NCBI GenBank assembly: GCA_017554135.1
Contig: JAFZIX010000179.1
Coordinates: forward strand, 1-5,804
Direction: 5' to 3'
DNA length: 5,804 nt
DNA from: Bacteroidales bacterium
Lineage (GTDB): Bacteria; Bacteroidota; Bacteroidia; Bacteroidales; UBA932
The notes under the pieces were generated by a model. The model searched no databases. It was given only the letters and a program-made list of their open reading frames with translations, and was not told the origin of the DNA. Of the stretch, positions 1 through 5,804 are shown one piece after another; positions within the stretch are counted from its first letter, which is position 1; every line of letters starts with the position of its first letter. A program made the translations under genes and the position numbers.

Positions 1-390
1 ATGGCTGCGATGGGCATTATGGTAAATTCGCTGAAATACACCGTATGCGAAATGCGCCCGGACGGAAGCCGCCGCAACTCCTTCCCGTCGTGCCATACGG
101 CCACTGCCTTCGTCGGGGCAGAACTTGTGAGGATGGAATATGGAGGATGGTGGGGCGCTGCGGCCTATACGGTGGCTGCAGCGACAGGTTTCCTGCGTAT
201 GTATAACGAGAAACACTGGTGCAGCGACGTGCTCGCCGGTGCCGGCATAGGTTTTTTGAGCGCAAAGATAGCAGGATGGATGCTGCCGTGGGAGCGCCGC
301 CAACTGGGGAAAGTCAGTTTCCTGCCCTGGTATGCACCGGCCGGGGACGGGACGAACTATTCCGGTCTGGCGCTGAGTATTGTGTTTTAG
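1..390 (+). CDS. PAP2-family membrane phosphatase, C-terminal part (5' partial)
   Basis: PAP2 enzymes are integral membrane phosphatases that usually remove phosphate from lipids such as undecaprenyl pyrophosphate, phosphatidylglycerol phosphate or lipid A. All three signature motifs are visible: KX6RP at residues 12-20, a PSGH-like motif reading PSCH at 29-32, and RX5HX3D at 66-76 with catalytic-type His72 and Asp76. Hydrophobic stretches near 33-43, 50-65 and 77-95 look like membrane helices. Family members normally have two or more helices before the first motif, and here it begins at residue 12. The ATG at base 1 is therefore probably an internal Met, and the true start lies upstream. The third motif has Leu where Ser is usual before Arg66. 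A tail of about 30 residues follows the last helix and ends in Phe. The stop is 3 bases before the next gene. The substrate cannot be told; a lipid A phosphatase (LpxF-like) or an undecaprenyl-pyrophosphate phosphatase are both possible. Confidence 0.88.
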   Translation: MAAMGIMVNSLKYTVCEMRPDGSRRNSFPSCHTATAFVGAELVRMEYGGWWGAAAYTVAAATGFLRMYNEKHWCSDVLAGAGIGFLSAKIAGWMLPWERRQLGKVSFLPWYAPAGDGTNYSGLALSIVF

Positions 391-393
391 CAG

Positions 394-2103
394 ATGAAAA
401 TGAAATCTACATTATATGTATTGCTGGCTGCAATGTTAATAGTTTCTTGCAGCAAAAAAGATGAGAGGGATGCATTCGCCGGAGCGGATTCCCCGGTCGT
501 GCCCGTGTATGAACTGGAGGACAATAGCGAACTGGCCGTCACCGACTCCATTCCAAGAGGCTCCGCGATAACGGTACTGCCCGGAAAAAGCGTGAAGGAA
601 AATGGCATACGCTATCTCCCCGCCAGGATAGGAAAGAAGAAGTTTTATTTGCCGGAGACCGCGCTGGTTTCTACGCTGGGAGAGGCCGTAATGGAAAAGG
701 AACTCTTCGTGCAGACCGCCGCTTCTGTCATCGACGATACACTTAGCTCACACATCTGCGGCTTTGCAAAGAAGGGGAGTAAGGTGGATGTGCTCGGCTA
801 CGACAAGATACTCCCGGACGGTAATATCCGCCGTTATAAGGTTCAGACCGGCAAGCAGCAAGGCTGGATCTTCGGCAAATACCTTGTCGGCAGCGCAGAA
901 AAGGCCTCTGAGCGCTTCAATGCATTCGATGAAGCACATCGCGCGGTCAAGAACTCCTTCAAGGGAGGAGAGGCCGCAGGATGCGAATTCAGGCCTTATG
1001 AAAGACCGGTATTCGCCGATAATCCTATGCCCAATCCGGTGAACGCATTCTATCTCACTATCAATCCTGCCGGACTCAAGAATATCGATGCCTATATCGC
1101 GCTTGCGGACAGCACCAAAATCAATGCTTTCGTGATAGATATCAAGGACAACGAATGCCCCGGATACAAGGCCGAAGCCATGGAGAAGTATTCACCCACC
1201 AACTACAAGTGGGCTGGCGCCAATAAAGAAAAGCTCTATAAGGAAGCGATAGATAAACTGCATGCAAAGGGCTACTACGTGATCGGCCGTATAACATGCT
1301 TCAAGGACAGTTATTACGCAAAAGACCATCCCGGCTCATCCATCTGCGAAAAAGCGACGGGGCAGCCTTTCCTGCACAACAAGAGCTACTGGCCCAGCGC
1401 CTATAGCAGGGATGTGTGGCAGTTCAACGTGGAACTGGCAAAGGAATCGGTGCGAAAGTTCGGCCTTAACGAAGTAAACTTCGACTATGTCCGTTTCCCG
1501 GACAAGATGATAAGCATAGATGAGCAGATGGACTATCGTAACCGCTATGGCGAGAGCAAGGTCCAGGCAATCCAGAACTTCGTGCGCTATGCCTGCGATG
1601 AGCTTCATTCCCTCGGAGTATATGTATCGGTGGACGTGTTCGGCGAATCCTCAAATCCCGGTTACACAACGGCCTACGGGCAGTATTGGCCGGCGATTTC
1701 GACCATCGCGGATGCCATCTGCGCAATGCCTTATCCGGATCACTTCGCCGACCACTACTACGGCATTTCCAAACCGTGGAATCATCCCTACGAGATATTG
1801 AAAGCCTGGGGCAAGAGGGTGCAGGGCAGGCAGGCGGTGACTGCAAGCCCGGCTATAGTGCGCACCTGGATTCAAGCCTATCACGTAATGCGCTGGGTGG
1901 ATCCGCACGGCATAGACAATAACTCCAACTTCATCGAACGGGAGATACGCGGGCTCTACGATGCCGGGCTGACCGGTGGCTTCTGCACTTGGCTGGCTTC
2001 GGGCAATATCGTCGTATATCGCTCACAGATAGATGCTTACAAGCTGGATTATCCTTCGCTTCCTCCCATCGACAGCCTTAACACCTTCATCAATCCCAAC
2101 TGA
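394..2103 (+). CDS. SH3-domain lipoprotein with DUF4015 putative glycoside hydrolase domain
   Basis: This is a 569-residue lipoprotein. A lysine-containing start and a hydrophobic core lead to LIVSC, with the lipidated Cys at residue 19. The following SKKDE resembles the Bacteroidota lipoprotein surface-export signal (Lys then two acidic residues), suggesting an outer-membrane protein facing outward. Residues about 33-95 and 104-168 look like two tandem SH3-like beta modules; the second ends in a Gly-Trp-Ile-x-Gly-Lys-Tyr pattern typical of bacterial SH3 domains. Residues about 215-545 match the DUF4015 putative glycosyl hydrolase TIM barrel: NAFVIDIKD (244-252), IGRITCFKD (297-305), the hallmark NFDYVRFPD (362-370) and VSVDVFGE (411-418). 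Asp249, Asp364 and Asp414 lie on probable strand ends and are candidate catalytic residues; this is inference. The first ATG is chosen; an in-frame ATG at 400 would also keep the signal peptide. No Shine-Dalgarno site is seen. The family assignment is strong, but the reaction and substrate are not established. Confidence 0.88.
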   Translation: MKMKSTLYVLLAAMLIVSCSKKDERDAFAGADSPVVPVYELEDNSELAVTDSIPRGSAITVLPGKSVKENGIRYLPARIGKKKFYLPETALVSTLGEAVMEKELFVQTAASVIDDTLSSHICGFAKKGSKVDVLGYDKILPDGNIRRYKVQTGKQQGWIFGKYLVGSAEKASERFNAFDEAHRAVKNSFKGGEAAGCEFRPYERPVFADNPMPNPVNAFYLTINPAGLKNIDAYIALADSTKINAFVIDIKDNECPGYKAEAMEKYSPTNYKWAGANKEKLYKEAIDKLHAKGYYVIGRITCFKDSYYAKDHPGSSICEKATGQPFLHNKSYWPSAYSRDVWQFNVELAKESVRKFGLNEVNFDYVRFPDKMISIDEQMDYRNRYGESKVQAIQNFVRYACDELHSLGVYVSVDVFGESSNPGYTTAYGQYWPAISTIADAICAMPYPDHFADHYYGISKPWNHPYEILKAWGKRVQGRQAVTASPAIVRTWIQAYHVMRWVDPHGIDNNSNFIEREIRGLYDAGLTGGFCTWLASGNIVVYRSQIDAYKLDYPSLPPIDSLNTFINPN

Positions 2104-2108
2104 GTCAG

Positions 2109-3914
2109 ATGAAAAGAGTCCTCGCCATAGCACTTCTGATGATGCCGCTGGTTGCACTGGCATATCCCAGACCCTGCGACCATCCGCGGCTGCTGCTGCA
2201 TTCCGGGGAAGAAGAGGCCGTGCGCGCTGCAATCGCCACCCAGCCCATCCTTCAGGAGGCCGACAGGTCGCTCATCTGCTTCTGCGATAAGTTGCTGGAA
2301 CTGCCCCCGTTTGAGAGAAAGATGGCAGGAATGCGGATCTACAATATGCGCGAGGTGCTGAAAAGAGTGTTCGATCTTTCTTACGCATACAGGATTCATG
2401 GAGACAGGCGCTATGCAGACAGGGCCATAGAGGAGATGCTCAACGCCGTGAATTATGTAGACTGGAATCCGTCCCACTATCTTGACGTGGCCGAAATCTG
2501 CATGGGTGTATCCATAGGCTACGACTGGCTGTATGATGTTATGACCCCTGCACAGAGGAAAATCGTTGCGGAGGGCATTAAAAAGCACGCTTTCGAGACC
2601 TCAAAAAAAGATAAATACACATGGTTCTACAGCGCTTTCCATAATTGGAACCAGGTATGCAATGCGGGGCTCGTTTATGGCGCCATAGCCCTCTGGGATG
2701 AGTATTATGACGAGGCAAACCGTATAATGGACAGGTGCTTCGCCACCAACTATCTGCCCTTGAGAGAAGGTTATTCCGAAGATGGAGCCTATGCCGAGGG
2801 ATACAGCTACTGGGGCTATGGAAGCGGCTTCCAGATTATGCTTATAGCGGGTCTCGAGAGCGCCTTCGGAAGCGACCTGGGGCTTATGGACAATTATGCC
2901 AAGTTCTATCGTTCCGGCCGCTTCATGCAGATGATGAACCGCCCCACGGGCTATTGCTTCAACTATGCGGACTGCGGCAAATGGGCAACCGCGGAGCATA
3001 TTCTCGTCTGGCTGGCCGCCAAAACGGGGGATACCAGCCTGCTATATGAAGAAATCCCCAAACTGCGCCAGTACAACTTCAGCAGACTGGATAATGAAAG
3101 GCTCCTTCCGTTCTTTGTGATTTACGGGAAAGACATGGATTTATCGTCCATTGAGAAACCTTCAATCAATTTCTATACTACGGAAGGCCTTACGCCGCTA
3201 TACATCTACAGAAGCGACTGGGACAGCCCGGATGACACCTACCTGGGAATCAAGGCCGGACTGGCGTCTTCCAATCATGGCCACAACGACATAGGGTCGT
3301 TCGTTTTCGATGCCGACGGGGTGGTATGGGCGGATGATCTCGGCAGCCAGGGATATCTTTCGCTGGAATCCAAGGGCGTGGACCTGTGGAACCGCTTGCA
3401 GAACAGCCAGAGATACGATGTCTACCGCATCAGCCCCTTCTCCCATAATATAATAACCGTAAACGGGCATAAGCCTGACGTTTACCAATATACCAGGATC
3501 TCCCGCACCTGGTGCGAAAGCGGGCGCAAGGGGGCGGAGATAAACCTTAAAATGCCCTACTGGGAAGATCTGAAGGCCTACATGCGCACGATAACGGTAG
3601 AGGGTGAGGATGATGCCGTGCTGCAGATTAAGGAAGAACTGCAAGCCCGCGAAGACACGGCAAAAGTACGCTGGGCGATGTGCTCGATGGCTGATGCGGA
3701 GATTGTGGATGCCAGCACCATCAGGCTGAGCAAGAATGGCCATTCACGCCTTCTGAAGATTGACGGATATGATGCGAAAGCGGAAATATGGTCCGCCCAG
3801 CCGGCAACGGAATTCGACTATCCGAATCCGGACAATGTTTTGGCAGGATTCACATTCAGCCTTGCCCCGGAAGAAAAGGCTACACTTAATGTCAGGCTTA
3901 TAAAGGAGAAATAG
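2109..3914 (+). CDS. Heparinase II/III-like polysaccharide lyase, secreted
   Basis: This complete 601-residue protein has a type I signal peptide: KR, a hydrophobic core, then Ala-Leu-Ala with probable cleavage after residue 18. No lipobox Cys is present, so a soluble periplasmic enzyme is likely. Residues about 25-345 are helix-rich and fit the alpha/alpha toroid of this superfamily; about 350-600 fit the heparinase II/III-like beta-sandwich. HNWNQVCNAG (178-187), GYSYWGYG (231-238), SSNHGHNDIGSF (387-398) followed by a D-x-D-G-V-x-W-A-D-D stretch, and HNIITVNGH (446-454) are characteristic. By analogy with characterized heparinase II (His, Tyr, His), His178, Tyr232 or Tyr234, and His390 or His392 are candidate catalytic residues. 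Such lyases cleave uronic-acid polysaccharides by beta-elimination, leaving an unsaturated uronyl end. The name does not imply heparin as substrate: relatives act on alginate, chondroitin, ulvan and others. The PL family number cannot be assigned by eye. It starts 5 bases after the preceding stop and lies directly before a rhamnosidase. Confidence 0.9.
   Translation: MKRVLAIALLMMPLVALAYPRPCDHPRLLLHSGEEEAVRAAIATQPILQEADRSLICFCDKLLELPPFERKMAGMRIYNMREVLKRVFDLSYAYRIHGDRRYADRAIEEMLNAVNYVDWNPSHYLDVAEICMGVSIGYDWLYDVMTPAQRKIVAEGIKKHAFETSKKDKYTWFYSAFHNWNQVCNAGLVYGAIALWDEYYDEANRIMDRCFATNYLPLREGYSEDGAYAEGYSYWGYGSGFQIMLIAGLESAFGSDLGLMDNYAKFYRSGRFMQMMNRPTGYCFNYADCGKWATAEHILVWLAAKTGDTSLLYEEIPKLRQYNFSRLDNERLLPFFVIYGKDMDLSSIEKPSINFYTTEGLTPLYIYRSDWDSPDDTYLGIKAGLASSNHGHNDIGSFVFDADGVVWADDLGSQGYLSLESKGVDLWNRLQNSQRYDVYRISPFSHNIITVNGHKPDVYQYTRISRTWCESGRKGAEINLKMPYWEDLKAYMRTITVEGEDDAVLQIKEELQAREDTAKVRWAMCSMADAEIVDASTIRLSKNGHSRLLKIDGYDAKAEIWSAQPATEFDYPNPDNVLAGFTFSLAPEEKATLNVRLIKEK
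3902..3910 (+). promoter_or_regulatory. Possible Shine-Dalgarno site of the GH78 gene
   Basis: The purine-rich stretch AAAGGAGAA contains AGGAG (3904-3908) and lies 12 bases before the ATG at 3921, a slightly long but usable spacing. It is inside the last sense codons of the lyase gene (Lys-Glu-Lys), so it may be a by-product of the protein sequence. No comparable site precedes the starts at 394 and 2109, in keeping with the weak Shine-Dalgarno use of Bacteroidota. If real, it favours the ATG at 3921 over the in-frame ATG at 3930. Confidence 0.3.
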
Positions 3915-3920
3915 AATACT

Positions 3921-5804
3921 ATGGACATAATGAAGATACGGGCACTTATTCTGGCATCCCTGATGCTGATCACGGCTTGCAATAGCGAAACCGCGGATAT
4001 CCCGGACATCAAGGAATGGCAAGCGGAGTGGATAGGGGCGTCCTGGGAAGGGGAGAGTTTCTTGCCCGAGGCAGAACATCCCACACCGGAATTCCGAAAA
4101 TGCATAGATCTGGAAAGCGGAGTAATAGAAGCCCGGGCATATATCTGCGGCCTAGGCATGTTCGAGATGTATATCAACGGGCAACGCGTTGGCAAGGATT
4201 ATTATGTGCCCAACGAAACGATGTACGGCATACGCGAAGAAGGATATGAATACAATATCAAGGTGGACGAACACCGCTTCAAAAACTTCCGCGTAATGTA
4301 TCTTGCCTACGATGTATCCAGACTCCTTCGCAAAGGCGAGAACGACATACGCGTTATTCTTGGAAACGGATGGTATTCCGCTTTGGGGAGAAACTTGCCC
4401 AAAGGCTGGATTTCTCCCTTTGGCACACCAAGGCTGCTTTGCCAAATAGAAATAGAAGGAAAGAACGGTGCAAGCACCACTGTATGCAGCGATTCCACGT
4501 GGGAAGTACGCAAGAGTCCCATAGTCTTTAACCACATCTACCTTGGCGAAGAGTACGATGCCAGGCTGGAATCCAGCGACGAATGGCTTCCTGTGGCCAG
4601 GAGAGAAGCCCCTCTGGGGGCCCTGGAGCGCCAGCAGGGACTGGAGGACAGGATAATGGAAGTACTCAAGCCTGCAAGCATCACCAAACTGGAGGACGGC
4701 TCCTGGGAGGTGGATTTCGACGATTATGTGACCGGACGCGTGCACCTGTATGGCATAAAGGCCGAGGCAGGCACGGAAATAGTGCTGGAGCATCCCCTGA
4801 CCGACGAAGAAGCAAAACAGAACTGGGTCAAGCGTACCTGGAACGGGGATTACAAGTATATCTGCAAAGGGGAGGGAGTAGAGGAATACGCACCCAGGTT
4901 CAACTGGTACTCCTTCCAGAAAGTGATAGTAAAGGGATGGCCCGGAGAACTTAAGGAGAAGAATCTCCGCGCGGAAGTGATTTACACGGACATCCGCACC
5001 ACCGGGCATTTCGACTGCTCAAATCCCATGTTCGCAAAGATCAATCATCTCTTCTGGCGTGCCCAGACCGACAATATGCACATGGGGGTTGCATCCGACT
5101 GCCCGCACCGGGAGAAAGGTCCTTACACCGGCGACGGCCAGGTAGCATGCGTGGCGGTGATGCATAATTTCGATGCAAATCATTTCTACCGCAAGTGGCT
5201 GAGGGATATGTCCGACTGCCAGGATAAAGAGACCGGCTATGTGCCAAACGGAGCACCCTGGCACCCGGGATGCGGCGGCGGAGTAGGCTGGGGTGCGGCG
5301 ATGTGCATCATTCCCTGGGAGCATTATGTTCACTACGGGGATATTTCCGTGCTGGAAGAGCACTACAAGGCCATGCAGGGTCAGTTGAACTTCATGGAAA
5401 GCTGGCGGACAGAAGAGGGAATAATGAACATGCAGATGCCCAGAGGTGCCGAAAAGCCCTACTATTGGATGAACCTGGGCGACTGGTGCCCGGCATACAC
5501 CCTTCCTGAAGATCGTCTGGTGCACACCTACTTCCTCTGGAAATGCGCGAAATATGTTGCGAATGCCGCGGCCGCGCTTGGAAAGGATGAGGATGCGGCA
5601 AGATACAGTCAGCTGGCAGATGATGTCAGGGATGCCTTCAATGAGGTGTTCTATAATCCCGAGACCTGTTCCTACGGTTACAATAACGGTTCGAACGTAT
5701 TCGCACTGTTTATGGGAGTGCCGCAGGACAGGAAGGCCGCCGTAGTAGAGTCTCTGCGCAAGGAGATAGAAGAGAATGGCGGGCATCTCAATACCGGAAT
5801 CTAC
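3921..5804 (+). CDS. GH78 family alpha-L-rhamnosidase, lipoprotein (3' partial)
   Basis: The frame stays open for 628 codons from the ATG at 3921 to the right edge, so the C-terminus is missing. GH78 enzymes hydrolyse terminal alpha-L-rhamnose with inversion. A lipoprotein signal ends in LITAC (Cys20). The residues after Cys20 lack a clear Lys-acidic export signal, so an outer-membrane lipoprotein facing the periplasm is the simplest guess. Residues about 32-160 form the sugar-binding-like N-terminal beta-sandwich (AYICGLGMFEMYINGQRVG, then YDVSRLL and LGNGWY). About 250-355 form a second beta domain. The (alpha/alpha)6 catalytic domain starts near 360 (RTTGHFDCSNP). Its signature is SDCPHREKGPYTGDGQ (392-407), where Glu398 is the probable general acid and Asp393 and Asp405 bind substrate, by analogy with characterized GH78 members. 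The second, basic Glu would lie beyond the window. The visible end, GGHLNTGIY (620-628), is a conserved helix region. An in-frame ATG at 3930 is an alternative start. The stop of the lyase gene is only 6 bases upstream, so the two are probably co-translated. Confidence 0.92.
   Translation, partial: MDIMKIRALILASLMLITACNSETADIPDIKEWQAEWIGASWEGESFLPEAEHPTPEFRKCIDLESGVIEARAYICGLGMFEMYINGQRVGKDYYVPNETMYGIREEGYEYNIKVDEHRFKNFRVMYLAYDVSRLLRKGENDIRVILGNGWYSALGRNLPKGWISPFGTPRLLCQIEIEGKNGASTTVCSDSTWEVRKSPIVFNHIYLGEEYDARLESSDEWLPVARREAPLGALERQQGLEDRIMEVLKPASITKLEDGSWEVDFDDYVTGRVHLYGIKAEAGTEIVLEHPLTDEEAKQNWVKRTWNGDYKYICKGEGVEEYAPRFNWYSFQKVIVKGWPGELKEKNLRAEVIYTDIRTTGHFDCSNPMFAKINHLFWRAQTDNMHMGVASDCPHREKGPYTGDGQVACVAVMHNFDANHFYRKWLRDMSDCQDKETGYVPNGAPWHPGCGGGVGWGAAMCIIPWEHYVHYGDISVLEEHYKAMQGQLNFMESWRTEEGIMNMQMPRGAEKPYYWMNLGDWCPAYTLPEDRLVHTYFLWKCAKYVANAAAALGKDEDAARYSQLADDVRDAFNEVFYNPETCSYGYNNGSNVFALFMGVPQDRKAAVVESLRKEIEENGGHLNTGIY

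Noticed and set aside
2104..2108. Junctions 391-393, 2104-2108 and 3915-3920 examined for promoters, terminators and small RNAs
   Set aside because: They are 3, 5 and 6 bases long and cannot hold such elements; no Bacteroides-type -7 TAnnTTTG element was seen just upstream of any start.
2049..2588. Minus-strand open frame of 179 codons spanning the junction of the DUF4015 and lyase genes
   Set aside because: It overlaps two well-supported genes and has no recognizable domain.
2601..2614. Run of seven A followed by G in the lyase gene, resembling a slippery site; a -1 shift would reach a TAA stop almost at once
   Set aside because: The zero frame continues through conserved lyase motifs on both sides, no stimulating structure is evident, and Lys-Lys-Asp codons explain the run.
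4565..4577. Perfect inverted repeat with 6-base arms and a 1-base centre, with a second short hairpin (GCCCC/GGGGC) at 4608-4621
   Set aside because: Both are short, lie inside GH78 coding sequence, and lack a T-run; they are compatible with chance and not with a terminator.
4152..5009. Long minus-strand open frame of 285 codons opposite the GH78 gene
   Set aside because: The + strand frame here carries clear GH78 motifs. The minus frame encodes no recognizable domain and is explained by codon bias of the sense gene.
5019..5786. Minus-strand open frame of 255 codons opposite the GH78 catalytic domain
   Set aside because: It lies opposite the conserved catalytic signature and shows no family motif or start context of its own; it is a shadow of the sense gene.

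Overview
The window reads as part of a Bacteroidota (most likely Bacteroidales) polysaccharide-degradation cluster. This rests on three things seen in the sequence: two lipoprotein signal peptides, one with a Bacteroidota-style surface-export sequence after the lipobox cysteine; a general lack of Shine-Dalgarno sites; and a tight run of carbohydrate-active enzymes of types common in polysaccharide utilization loci. Base composition looks balanced to slightly GC-rich by eye, so a genus cannot be named. No SusC/SusD pair, sulfatase, regulator, tRNA, rRNA, CRISPR or mobile element lies in the window.

All four genes are on the + strand and nearly abut (gaps of 3, 5 and 6 bases), so the window is almost entirely coding and looks like the interior of one operon. 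In order they are: the C-terminal part of a PAP2-type membrane phosphatase (1-390, 5' end outside); a complete lipoprotein with two SH3-like modules and a DUF4015 putative glycoside hydrolase barrel (394-2103); a complete secreted heparinase II/III-like polysaccharide lyase (2109-3914); and a lipoprotein GH78 alpha-L-rhamnosidase (3921 to the right edge, 3' end outside). No promoter or terminator is visible, so both ends of the transcript lie outside.

Inferred joint role: the lyase would cleave a uronic-acid-containing polymer by beta-elimination, the rhamnosidase would remove alpha-L-rhamnose, and the DUF4015 protein, probably on the cell surface, would attack or bind a further linkage. A rhamnose- and uronate-containing substrate (pectic rhamnogalacturonan, ulvan-like or gellan-like polymers, rhamnose-capped arabinogalactan, or a bacterial exopolysaccharide) would fit, but the sequence does not identify it. 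The PAP2 phosphatase does not obviously belong to this pathway and may be only co-transcribed. The least described component is the SH3-DUF4015 lipoprotein.
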